A stretch of 64,000 nt of DNA, from assembly GCA_947626225.1 (NCBI GenBank), contig CANQRH010000002.1, forward strand, positions 1-64,000. The letters are read 5' to 3'. Position numbers and translations under genes: made by a program. The notes below the pieces were generated by a model. That model did not search any database. It was not told the origin of the DNA and saw only the letters and a program-made list of their open reading frames with translations. The DNA is from Candidatus Gastranaerophilales bacterium. GTDB taxonomy: Bacteria > Cyanobacteriota > Vampirovibrionia > Gastranaerophilales > Gastranaerophilaceae. Of this stretch, positions 29,263 through 38,405 are shown one piece after another. Within the stretch, counting starts at the first letter, position 1, and each line of letters opens with the position of its first letter.

Positions 29263-29676
29263 ATGTGGGAAATTTTTGTTATAGTCGGATTTGTTTTCCT
29301 TATTCTTGAAATGCTTGTGCCTTCAATGTTTTTTCTGAATTTGTCCTTTGCGGGATTTCTTACTGCTTTGATTTCACTGTATGTACAGGGTTTTGTATAT
29401 TTAATTCTTATATTTGCCGTATTGGCAATCCTTTCAATTCTTTTAATTCGTCCCGTTCTTCTCCGTCATAAAAGTACGGAAAAGACCGGTATGGAAGGCA
29501 AGTATATCGGTAAGACGGTTAAAGTTATTGAGCCTGTCGGTAAATATTCCGGAGCAATAAGTATTTATGATGAGCGTTGGGAAGCAAGATGTGATACGGA
29601 GGAATTAATCCCGATAAACACGGAAGTCAGAATTGTCAAATATGACAGTTTAATATTAACGGTAGAAAGGATATAG
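29263..29676 (+). CDS. NfeD family membrane protein
   Basis: N-terminal TM helices and OB-fold GKTVKVIEPVGKYSGAISIYDERWEARC; precedes an SPFH gene. Confidence 0.85.
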   Translation: MWEIFVIVGFVFLILEMLVPSMFFLNLSFAGFLTALISLYVQGFVYLILIFAVLAILSILLIRPVLLRHKSTEKTGMEGKYIGKTVKVIEPVGKYSGAISIYDERWEARCDTEELIPINTEVRIVKYDSLILTVERI

Positions 29677-29681
29677 AGATT

Positions 29682-30650
29682 ATGTTTATTGTTATGTTAA
29701 TTTTAATTGCCGCATTGTTGATTTATATTTTTAAAGGCATAATTATTGTTCAGCAGCAGCAGGAAGTTATTATAGAAAGAATGGGCCGCTATGACAGGAA
29801 ACTTGAAGCGGGATTGAATTTTATCTTTCCGATTTTGGAAGCTCCGCGCAGTATTCTTGAAAAAATCAGCCAGAAAGGGTTGGACGGCAGACCGTATTAT
29901 TATCTTAAATCAGTTGACAGAATTGATTTGCGTGAACAGATGTATGATTTCCCGCGCCAGAACGTAATTACTAAAGACAACGTTTCAATAACCATTAATG
30001 CGCTTATTTATTTCCAAATAGTTGATGCAAAAAGCGCGGTTTATGAAATCAAAAATCTTCCCGATGCAATTGAAAAACTTACCCAGACAACTTTAAGAAA
30101 CTTGGTAGGTCAAATGGATTTGCAGGAAACCCTGACCTCGCGCGGAAAAATTAATGACGAACTCAGAACAACTCTTGACGAAGCCACAAATAAATGGGGT
30201 GTCAAAGTAAATCGTGTTGAAATTCAGGATATATTCCCGCCTGCAGATATTCAGGCTTCTATGGATAAATTAATGAAAGCGGACAGAGAAAAGAAAGCAA
30301 CTATTACGGAAGCGGAAGGTTTAAAAGAAGCCGCTATAAGAAAGGCTGAGGGTGAAAAAGAAGCTGCAATACGTTCGGCGGAAGGTGAAAAGCAGGCAGA
30401 AATATTGAGAGCCGAAGGGGTTGCACAGGCGAGAGTTATTGAAGCCGATGCGGAAAAAGAAGCTATCCAAAGAATTATTGATGCGCTAGCCAACAAAGGA
30501 CAGCCTGACAAATACCTTATCGCGATGAAGTATTTGGAAACGATGACAGCAATTACAAGCGGCGAAAATAATAAAATTGTTTATATGCCGTATGAGGCAA
30601 CCGGAATTTTATCTTCCGTGGATGGTATAAAAGAGATGTTTAAAAAATAA
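29682..30650 (+). CDS. SPFH/stomatin-like protein
   Basis: VQQQQEVIIERMGRYDRKLEAGLNFIFP, VEIQDIFPPADIQASM, AEGEKEAAIRSAEGEKQAEILRAEG. Confidence 0.93.
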   Translation: MFIVMLILIAALLIYIFKGIIIVQQQQEVIIERMGRYDRKLEAGLNFIFPILEAPRSILEKISQKGLDGRPYYYLKSVDRIDLREQMYDFPRQNVITKDNVSITINALIYFQIVDAKSAVYEIKNLPDAIEKLTQTTLRNLVGQMDLQETLTSRGKINDELRTTLDEATNKWGVKVNRVEIQDIFPPADIQASMDKLMKADREKKATITEAEGLKEAAIRKAEGEKEAAIRSAEGEKQAEILRAEGVAQARVIEADAEKEAIQRIIDALANKGQPDKYLIAMKYLETMTAITSGENNKIVYMPYEATGILSSVDGIKEMFKK

Positions 30651-30668
30651 CCGTCAGGTTGGCGGAAT

Positions 30669-30825
30669 GTAGGCTAGCATTACTATTCTAACAATAAAAT
30701 CTTGTGGATTAGTAAATCCAACCTGCAATATTTAAACTTACCCAACGATAAAGGTAATCTTTAAAAAGTAGATTAGCATCGCTATGCTAACAATAAAATC
30801 TGTCGGATTAGTAAATTTGACCTGC
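30669..30825. repeat. BIME-like REP pairs (second array of the same family)
   Basis: B elements at 30669-30692 and 30768-30791; A elements at 30704-30726 and 30802-30825. Confidence 0.85.
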
Positions 30826-30944
30826 AATATTCCAAACTTGTCCAACAATAAAGGATAAAAGACTATCTTATGCGACAGTTTTTTTTAATAGTTTGCGTAT
30901 TATTTTTTTTTTGTTAGAATATTCTGGGAAAAGGAAAAAGAAAT

Positions 30945-32723
30945 ATGATTAAAACAAAACTTAAAGACCATAATTGCGGAGAGCTTAATTTAAACAATCT
31001 TAATGAAGAAGTAACCCTTTCCGGGTGGGCATCAGCTATTCGTGATTTGGGCGGTATTTTATTTATTGAATTAAGAGACAGAACCGGATTTTTTCAACTT
31101 GTTGCAAATCCTCAAATTAACCCTGCTGTACACAAGGTTTTTGAAAAAATCAGATCTGAATATGTTATAACGGTTAAAGGGAAAATTTCAAAAAGACCTG
31201 AGGAAACTTATAATGAAAAATACCCCACAGGCCAGGTTGAAATGTATCCCGAATCAGTTGAAATTCTTTCGGAAGCAAAAACTTTACCTTTTGTTCTGGA
31301 TGATGAAAATGTATCCGAAGATGTCCGTTTAAAATACAGATATCTTGATATAAGACGTGAAAGTATGCTTCATAACCTTACTTTACGCCACAAAATTTGC
31401 CAGTCGGTAAGAAATTATCTTAACGGACAGGATTTTCTGGAAGTTGAAACACCTATTTTGATTAAAACAACTCCTGAAGGTGCGCGAGATTACCTTGTCC
31501 CCTCTCGTGTTCAGGAAGGAAAGTTCTATGCGCTTCCGCAATCACCTCAAATTTTTAAACAATTGCTTATGGTTGGCGGTATTGAAAGATATTACCAGAT
31601 TGCAAAATGTTTCCGTGATGAAGATTTGCGTGCGGACAGACAACCTGAATTTACACAGATAGACTTGGAGATGTCCTTTGTTGAACAGCAGGACGTAATT
31701 TCTACCGTTGAAGGATTGATTGTTGAAGCATTCAAAACCGCAGGGGTGGAAGTTAAACCTCCGTTTATCCAAATGCCGTGGCAGGAAGCTATGGACAGAT
31801 TCGGTTCAGACAAACCCGATACGCGTTTCGGATTGGAATTGTTTGATATCGGCGATATAATTTTACAATCTAACTTTGATATCGTAAAAAATACCCTGCT
31901 TAACGGCGGAATTGTCAGGGGTATCAAAATTGAGGGCGGTGCAAGCTATTCAAGAAAAGATATTGATGATATTACAAAACTTGCCGTATCTTTCGGTGCT
32001 AAAGCACTTGCCAATATTATCTATCTTGAGGACGGCACTGCAAAATCACCTGTTTTGAAATTTGTAACCGAAGAACAGGCTAAACAAATTCAGGAACGTG
32101 CAGGGGCAAAAGCGGGAGATATAATCTTCTTTGTTGCCGACAAACCGAAACTCGTTTACGATATTATGGGAAGATTAAGACTTCATTTCGGTAAATCTTT
32201 AAATCTTATTGACGAAAGCAAACATAATTTGCTATGGGTTGTTGATTTCCCGATGTTTGAATGGTCTGATGAAGAAGGCCGGTTTATGGCTATGCACCAC
32301 CCTTTTACATCTCCTTGTATTGAAGATTTGGATAAACTTAAATCGGGTGATTTGGGCAATGTCAAATCTATAGCTTACGATATCGTTTATAACGGTACGG
32401 AACTCGGAGGCGGTTCAGTAAGAATTCACTCGTCAGAAGTTCAATCGGCTATATTCAAGGCTCTTGGTTTAACCGAAGAAGAAGCAAAAGAAAAATTCGG
32501 ATTTATGGTTAATGCGCTTCAATACGGCACTCCGCCGCATGCAGGACTTGCAATCGGATTAGACAGACTTGTAGCATTGCTTTGCAGAACGGAAAGTATC
32601 AGAGATGTTATTGCATTCCCGAAAAATTCGGGAGCTAAAGATTTGATGAGCGATGCTCCGGGTGAAGCTTCAATTCAGCAGTTGAGAGAACTTCACTTAA
32701 AAAGTACCGCGCATAAACAATAA
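30945..32723 (+). CDS. aspS: aspartyl-tRNA synthetase
   Basis: SGWASAIRDLGGILFIELRDRTGFFQLV, RYYQIAKCFRDEDLRADRQPEFTQIDLEMSF, GLAIGLDRLVALL. Confidence 0.97.
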   Translation: MIKTKLKDHNCGELNLNNLNEEVTLSGWASAIRDLGGILFIELRDRTGFFQLVANPQINPAVHKVFEKIRSEYVITVKGKISKRPEETYNEKYPTGQVEMYPESVEILSEAKTLPFVLDDENVSEDVRLKYRYLDIRRESMLHNLTLRHKICQSVRNYLNGQDFLEVETPILIKTTPEGARDYLVPSRVQEGKFYALPQSPQIFKQLLMVGGIERYYQIAKCFRDEDLRADRQPEFTQIDLEMSFVEQQDVISTVEGLIVEAFKTAGVEVKPPFIQMPWQEAMDRFGSDKPDTRFGLELFDIGDIILQSNFDIVKNTLLNGGIVRGIKIEGGASYSRKDIDDITKLAVSFGAKALANIIYLEDGTAKSPVLKFVTEEQAKQIQERAGAKAGDIIFFVADKPKLVYDIMGRLRLHFGKSLNLIDESKHNLLWVVDFPMFEWSDEEGRFMAMHHPFTSPCIEDLDKLKSGDLGNVKSIAYDIVYNGTELGGGSVRIHSSEVQSAIFKALGLTEEEAKEKFGFMVNALQYGTPPHAGLAIGLDRLVALLCRTESIRDVIAFPKNSGAKDLMSDAPGEASIQQLRELHLKSTAHKQ

Positions 32724-32754
32724 CAGCCCTGCGAAGCTTTTTAAAGGGAATTTT

Positions 32755-33492
32755 ATGCCTCATTTCTTTATAAATTCCAATGACGTAGAAAATAACAGAA
32801 TAGTGATTTGCGATAAGGAAAATTATAACCATATTGCAAAATCTCTGCGTGTAAAAAAAGGTGAAAAACTTCTTTTAATTGACGAAAATAAAATTCAATA
32901 CGAAACTGTTGTCAAAGAAATTACAAATAAGGAGATAACGGTTTATGTTGAAAATAGTTATAAGTCTTGCAGAAGCCTTGATTTTGGATTATATCTTGCG
33001 CAAAGTCCGTTACGCAGCGATGCTCAAAACTTCATCGTTGAAAAAGCTACTGAACTCGGAATCAAAGGAATATTTCCCGTTCTTACTGATAATTGTGCTG
33101 TTGGCAAAAGTGTTATCGAAAAGAAAATTTCCAAATGGCAAAGGGTTATGTATGAAGCTTCCAAACAGTGTGAAAGAGCTGATATCCCGAAGTGCTTTGA
33201 CCTGACCGATTTAAAATCAGTCTTGAAACTTGAAAATTTCAGGTTTATTGCGTTTTGCGAACGGAATACTCAGTTAACCTTAAAGAAATATCTTGAACAA
33301 AATCCCGTTGCTAAAAACGACAATCTTATTGTCATTATAGGGCCTGAGGGCGGTTTTTCTCCGAAGGAATTTGAACTTTTCACTCAAAATAATATTCCGA
33401 TGATTACTCTCGGAAATTTGATTTTGAAAGCTGAAACTGCGGTTACTACCGCATTGGGAAACATTGTGTATGAATATTACGGAAAAAATTAA
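32755..33492 (+). CDS. rsmE: 16S rRNA (uracil1498-N3)-methyltransferase
   Basis: HIAKSLRVKKGEKLLLID, KATELGIKGIFPVLTDNC, IGPEGGFSPKEFELF, LGNLILKAETAVTTAL. Confidence 0.93.
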   Translation: MPHFFINSNDVENNRIVICDKENYNHIAKSLRVKKGEKLLLIDENKIQYETVVKEITNKEITVYVENSYKSCRSLDFGLYLAQSPLRSDAQNFIVEKATELGIKGIFPVLTDNCAVGKSVIEKKISKWQRVMYEASKQCERADIPKCFDLTDLKSVLKLENFRFIAFCERNTQLTLKKYLEQNPVAKNDNLIVIIGPEGGFSPKEFELFTQNNIPMITLGNLILKAETAVTTALGNIVYEYYGKN

Positions 33493-34864
33493 ATCTGATT
33501 TTATTTTATCTGAAATAATTAAAAATTTTGATGCCGAAATATACCTTGTAGGCGGTTCGGTTCGGGATATGTTTCTTAATCGGCAAAGTATCGACAGGGA
33601 TTTAATTGTTGCAGACAGAAATGCAAAAGAATTTGCGCTTGAACTTAAAAAATTTTTTAATTGTACATTTATTCCGCTTGATGAAGAAAATAAAATTTAC
33701 AGGCTTGTAATGCCCGATAAAATTAATTATACAGATATAACAAATCCCGCAGGTTCACTTGAAAAGGATTTGAAAAGACGTGATTTAACCGTTAATGCTG
33801 TTGCCGTGAATATCAATACCGGAGAGATAATTGATTTATTCGGCGGGGTTGAAGATATTAAAAACGGCTGTTTGAGGTGCATTGATGAGTTAAATTTCAA
33901 AGATGATCCGCTCAGAATATTGAGAGTGTTCAGATTCCGGTCGATTTTAGGGTTTAAAATCACATCTGATACTTTCGATGCGGTCTGTAAGTATGCTGAC
34001 CTTATAAATCAGTCTGCCGTTGAACGTATAAACTACGAAATTTTAAAAATGTTCGGCGGCAAGTATGCTCATGAGGCTTTAATTGAAGCGGATAGTGCAG
34101 GAGCCCTTGAAAAACTTTTTCCGTTTGTAAAAGAGTTGAAGCAGGTTCCGCCTAATCTTCATCATCATCTTGATTTGTTTCATCATTCCGTGGAAACGGT
34201 TAAACAAATTCAAAATATTTATGAAAATGCCGATGAGAGTGTTAAAAAGCATCTTGAAAGCGTTGATTTTGGCGGATTTCCGCGTATCGCACATTTAAAA
34301 CTTGCGGGATTTATGCATGATATCGGAAAATTTTCCACATGGACGATAGAAGAAGGCGGGCGGCACAGGTTTATAAAGCATGACGATGCCGGATCTAAAA
34401 TTTCCGCTAAGCTTTTGAAAAGAATGCATTTTTCAAACAAACAGATTGAGTATCTTTCAACGCTTATAAAGTATCATATTTATCCTTCGCATGTTATGTG
34501 TTCACCCGAGGTTACGGAAAAAATAATGATGCGTTATATCCGCAGAATGGATAAGAATTCAATAGATGATATTGTTTTGGCTATGGCGGACAGATTGTCG
34601 GCGAGAGGTCCGGAAATAACCGATAAAATAGTTGAGACTAATATTAATTCTTTAAAAAAACTTCTTGATTTTTATATCGAAAAAAGTTCATCTCTTGAGC
34701 CGCTTCCGAAGCTTCTTGACGGAAAAGACATAATGGCAATGTTAAATATAACACCTTCGCCAAAATTGGGTGAAATCCTTGATGCTTTGCATGAAGCACA
34801 GTTGGCGGGAGATGTGTTAACCCGTGATGATGCGATTTTGTTTGTAAAAAATTATCGCGGCTAA
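33470..34864 (+). CDS. cca: CCA tRNA nucleotidyltransferase with HD domain
   Basis: IYLVGGSVRDMFLNRQSIDRDLIV, RRDLTVNAVAVN, DPLRILRVFRFRSILGF, HD-type FMHDIGK. Confidence 0.9.
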   Translation: MNITEKIKSDFILSEIIKNFDAEIYLVGGSVRDMFLNRQSIDRDLIVADRNAKEFALELKKFFNCTFIPLDEENKIYRLVMPDKINYTDITNPAGSLEKDLKRRDLTVNAVAVNINTGEIIDLFGGVEDIKNGCLRCIDELNFKDDPLRILRVFRFRSILGFKITSDTFDAVCKYADLINQSAVERINYEILKMFGGKYAHEALIEADSAGALEKLFPFVKELKQVPPNLHHHLDLFHHSVETVKQIQNIYENADESVKKHLESVDFGGFPRIAHLKLAGFMHDIGKFSTWTIEEGGRHRFIKHDDAGSKISAKLLKRMHFSNKQIEYLSTLIKYHIYPSHVMCSPEVTEKIMMRYIRRMDKNSIDDIVLAMADRLSARGPEITDKIVETNINSLKKLLDFYIEKSSSLEPLPKLLDGKDIMAMLNITPSPKLGEILDALHEAQLAGDVLTRDDAILFVKNYRG

Positions 34865-34899
34865 CGGATTTTAATATTTCCGTCAAATTTTAAATAAAA

Positions 34900-35085
34900 A
34901 AGCCCTGCACGAATGTGATTTTGTTGCCTGCGGAGTCTCGCAGGTGGGTGAACGCCTCGGATTATCCGTTTCCCGCTGGCGATATAAAATCGGCGGGTAT
35001 ACTTCACATCCTGTCAGAGTCAATTCTCCCTTTTATCAAAAATGTAGGAACAAAATAAGCATCCGTACAGAACTGCTTCTATTAT
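34900..35085 (+). ncRNA. structured intergenic RNA candidate, possibly 6S-like
   Basis: GC-richer island in a 240-bp gap with three hairpins (CCTGCGgagtctCGCAGG, CGGATtATCCG, CCCGCtggcGATataaaATCgGCGGG) and a weak closing stem (ATGTGA/TCACAT). GCAGGTGGGTGAACGCCTCGGATTATCCG resembles GCGGTTGGTGAGCATGCTCGGTCCGTCCG of E. coli 6S from memory. Strand and ends uncertain. Confidence 0.4.
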
Positions 35086-35106
35086 ATCATGTTTAATATT
35101 CAATTA

Positions 35107-35787
35107 TCAATAATTCTGTCCGGCAAATTTTTTCACGCCGATATAAAAACCGATATACATTGAAAGTATAATCAGCGAGCAGGTATTTAAGACATCGAGA
35201 TGTGCAAAATCGTATTGAAATATGTTCATACAAACCGTAAAGAGAGCCAGACACAGAGCCGTAACGGTATATTTAGATGTATTAATTTTATTTTTGTAAG
35301 TTACGGTTTTCATTGTATCAACGTTAGACTGATTCATTGCGCTGTCATATACGTCCTGCGTAATTTGTCCGTTTGCAAGAAGTTGAGAGCAAGCTTTTTC
35401 AAACGCCTTTTTAAGCTGTACTTCAACCAGAACAAGCATTTCATCATGAGAAAGATTACCCAGAGCGGATTCTCTGCCCATTTCGTAAGCCACATAACCG
35501 AGTTTTCTGAGAATGCTTTCATGGTACATAGCGGGAATATCAGAGCGCAGAAGGTCAATATATTTGTGAAAAGTCCATTCTGAAATTATTTGTGTAAGAA
35601 CTTTTGCGGTGTCGGAATTTTTTATTGTATCGTCTTTGGAAAAAGCTTCTCCCGCGATATAGGTAAAGTCGTAAATTCTTTCAAGAAATTCTTTTTTATG
35701 GGCAAGTGCAATATCTTCGGGGATATTGTTTTTTGCCTGTTGAGTCAAGTCTTTTGCAAATCCTTTGTAATCAAATGCAGCTGTCAT
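35107..35787 (-). CDS. hypothetical protein with two C-terminal TM helices
   Basis: 226 aa, soluble helical N-terminal part and a TM hairpin at the C-terminus. Confidence 0.7.
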   Translation of the reverse strand: MTAAFDYKGFAKDLTQQAKNNIPEDIALAHKKEFLERIYDFTYIAGEAFSKDDTIKNSDTAKVLTQIISEWTFHKYIDLLRSDIPAMYHESILRKLGYVAYEMGRESALGNLSHDEMLVLVEVQLKKAFEKACSQLLANGQITQDVYDSAMNQSNVDTMKTVTYKNKINTSKYTVTALCLALFTVCMNIFQYDFAHLDVLNTCSLIILSMYIGFYIGVKKFAGQNY

Positions 35788-35836
35788 AATCCCTCCTCTT
35801 ATTAATATAACATGTCATGGATAATTCGGGCAACAT

Positions 35837-37942
35837 TTAATTCATTTTTAAAGTTTGCATTACCATTTTTTCAACTTCATCCGCTCTTTTTAATGCCGCA
35901 TCGGCAGCGGAAACATCTTCACCCTGAGTAATTTGTACACCTATAGGAGACGGGATGTAAGTTCTTTTAGGTTCATTGTCATCTTTATTTAAATTTTGTT
36001 CGGATTCCGTTTTTTGTGCAGGTGCCTGTTTGTATTTGTCAAGAAGATTTGCTCTTTCCTGTGCCTGCTGTTGAGGGGTTTGAGCCGGAATATTATTTTG
36101 TGCGACTTGAGAAGTCAAATCTTCCCGCTGTTCTTTTTCTTCATCGAGAATAGAGTTTTTCGGTTTTCCGAAAATCAAGTGACAACCTTTAACGGCAATT
36201 TTGCTAAGGAACGGTAAAAGTACCATCATACCGATAATAATTCTCATCGGATAGCCCGCCATCTGCTTAATACCGAATTTAGGATGGTGTAATAAGTCTT
36301 TAAGTTTTGCCGTAAGTCCTTTTCTGTATACTTTTTTACCGTCTTTCATTATGCCGATATCTTTTTTATCCCAAGGTCTGATTTGTTCAAGCCCGACTGT
36401 AATAATTCTTCCGATGCGTTTGCAAAGTTTTACGAACGGATTTTTAACACCTGCATTAAGTTCGGTTTTAAGTGCTTTTTCACTGGCTTTCCATTCGGCT
36501 TTTGTTTTAAATCCGCCGGACATTGCTTTGGTATTGTGAGCTTCAAGGTGTCTTCTGTATTTAGCGACCTGTTCGGGAGTCATTCCGGCGTACTGCATAC
36601 CGCCTGCTCTGTGCATAAGCTGTATTGCCATAGGCATGCAAACGAAGAAGGAAATCATTTCCGTAAAGCGTTCGGCAAATGATTTGGCTTTTTCACTGAG
36701 GCCGTCAGCTTTCATTGATTTATAAATAACGTCGGCGAGGTAAATAGCTTGAGCTATGGCAACGAGTTTACCGCCAGCAACTCGGTTTGTAGCGCCTTCC
36801 GTTATAAGGTTTGCGTATTTGGTAAAGAATTTACCGAGTTTGGATTTTGGCAGAACCTTGTCATAACCTGTGCTTTTTAAAACTCTTGCCCATTCCGGAT
36901 TTCTGCTTAAATTCATATTACCCAGAAACGCGGCCAATTTATTTGCTGTTTCCGAGGCGTAGACTTTTCTTCCGAATAATTTATGAACTGTTTTTCCTGC
37001 CGCCGTTGCTTCCGTACCGTAAATAAACGCGTACATTTTTTTGTTTGCATTTTTTGCGGCTTCAAATACTCGCGGAAGATGTTCCTGCATATTCTTGTGA
37101 ACTTTTTCCATTTCGGCAAAGTCGTTGTAGCCCCATTCAAACGCTTTCATATCTCTCAGTTTAAGAGCGCGTTGTTCGGGTTTAAGTTTTTGGAATGCTT
37201 TAATATCGGCTTCAAGGGCTGCACCTGTTTTTCCGCCGGCTCTGCTGTATTTTGTTAAGCATTCAAATTCTGCCGTTTGAAGAAGTTGTTGTTCCGCTTT
37301 GGGGTTTAATTTTGTCAAAAGTTTTTTATATTTATCAATATCCGCTTTTTCAGCGCCGTAACATTTCAGGTCGTCCAGTTTTTTAAGCGGTTTAACAAAA
37401 GCATCGTCATGCTGCTGGCAGTCAAACCCGATAAAGCCTATACCGCCGTTAGCTTGACCTTTAACCATATCAAGTTCGGGAGTTGAAGGTGTATGTGCTA
37501 TGGCTCTGGTTACCCTGTTGCTTTCGACAATATGTTTTGTAAAGAATTTTTTAAATTTGTCAAAATTTTTATTTAATGATTTTGCAAAAGAAGATTTTCC
37601 AAACGAGCTGTTTTTAATATTGTCGGAAATTTTATCTCCGAATCTGCCCATTTTGCCGTGTACGGTGTTTGCGAAATCACCTCTTGAAGCGTTGGAATAG
37701 TAATCCATTCCCTGAGAAATGGCAAGCCAGGCGGGTATAGCGATTGCTGCCTGATAAAGCACGGCTTTCGGATCTTCGGCGGTTTCGGAAAATCTGTTTG
37801 CAACATAAGTATCCTGAATATTATCTTTAAGCAATTCGGGATTAATCGCCTGCATCGGAACTTGCTGTTCCTGTGCAAGTTTCGGATTTACGGACTGAAA
37901 CTGCATATTTTGCTGTTGATTATTGACATTATTACCGAGCAT
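35837..37942 (-). CDS. large lineage-specific hypothetical membrane protein
   Basis: 701 aa with Q/N-rich N-terminus, several hydrophobic segments, basic linkers and a Q/P-rich C-terminus; no known family recognised. Confidence 0.75.
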   Translation of the reverse strand: MLGNNVNNQQQNMQFQSVNPKLAQEQQVPMQAINPELLKDNIQDTYVANRFSETAEDPKAVLYQAAIAIPAWLAISQGMDYYSNASRGDFANTVHGKMGRFGDKISDNIKNSSFGKSSFAKSLNKNFDKFKKFFTKHIVESNRVTRAIAHTPSTPELDMVKGQANGGIGFIGFDCQQHDDAFVKPLKKLDDLKCYGAEKADIDKYKKLLTKLNPKAEQQLLQTAEFECLTKYSRAGGKTGAALEADIKAFQKLKPEQRALKLRDMKAFEWGYNDFAEMEKVHKNMQEHLPRVFEAAKNANKKMYAFIYGTEATAAGKTVHKLFGRKVYASETANKLAAFLGNMNLSRNPEWARVLKSTGYDKVLPKSKLGKFFTKYANLITEGATNRVAGGKLVAIAQAIYLADVIYKSMKADGLSEKAKSFAERFTEMISFFVCMPMAIQLMHRAGGMQYAGMTPEQVAKYRRHLEAHNTKAMSGGFKTKAEWKASEKALKTELNAGVKNPFVKLCKRIGRIITVGLEQIRPWDKKDIGIMKDGKKVYRKGLTAKLKDLLHHPKFGIKQMAGYPMRIIIGMMVLLPFLSKIAVKGCHLIFGKPKNSILDEEKEQREDLTSQVAQNNIPAQTPQQQAQERANLLDKYKQAPAQKTESEQNLNKDDNEPKRTYIPSPIGVQITQGEDVSAADAALKRADEVEKMVMQTLKMN

Positions 37943-38104
37943 AATTTACCCCTATATAAATATAAAAACATTTCCCGCAAAATAATTGACTTTTTTACCA
38001 TATTGTAAAGAAATGTAACAACTATTTAAAAAACTGAAATTATTCAAATCGTATATACTTTATATATACAACAGAGTTAAAATAAGAAGATTGAGAGGCT
38101 TGAA

Positions 38105-38269
38105 ATGGCAGTTGCAAATTTGAAAAAAATTGACGACAAACTTAAAACCATGTATGAAAATGAGGTTACGGTAAACAACAATCAGCCGTTTGAAGACCGA
38201 TCGGAATTGCTTTTTGCCCAGATGAATTTCATTGCAATGGCAAACAGGCGAGCATTAAATTTACTATAA
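38105..38269 (+). CDS. small 54-aa hypothetical protein (not in the ORF track)
   Basis: ATG 38105 with GAGAGG upstream: MAVANLKKIDDKLKTMYENEVTVNNNQPFEDRSELLFAQMNFIAMANRRALNLL; followed by a terminator. Confidence 0.6.
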   Translation: MAVANLKKIDDKLKTMYENEVTVNNNQPFEDRSELLFAQMNFIAMANRRALNLL

Positions 38270-38306
38270 AATAAAACTCCAATTAATTTTTCCCCTACAA
38301 ATTTTT

Positions 38307-38333
38307 CACCCGCGAGAGCGGGCTTTTTTTTTG
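38307..38333 (+). terminator. intrinsic terminator
   Basis: ACCCGCgagaGCGGGCTTTTTTTTT. Confidence 0.75.
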
Positions 38334-38340
38334 TAACGGG

Positions 38341-38369
38341 TTGATAAAAAAATAAAAATAATGTACAAT
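38341..38369 (+). promoter_or_regulatory. sigma70-like promoter upstream of the prepilin/S74 gene
   Basis: TTGATA (38341-38346), 17 nt spacer, TACAAT (38364-38369). Confidence 0.6.
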
Positions 38370-38405
38370 ACTATCAGAATTGAGATAGAAAAGAGGAATG
38401 ATATT

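Noticed and set aside
29682-30650. NfeD-SPFH pair as a novel membrane microdomain system
   Set aside because: Neighbouring NfeD and stomatin-like genes are a well-known, widespread arrangement.
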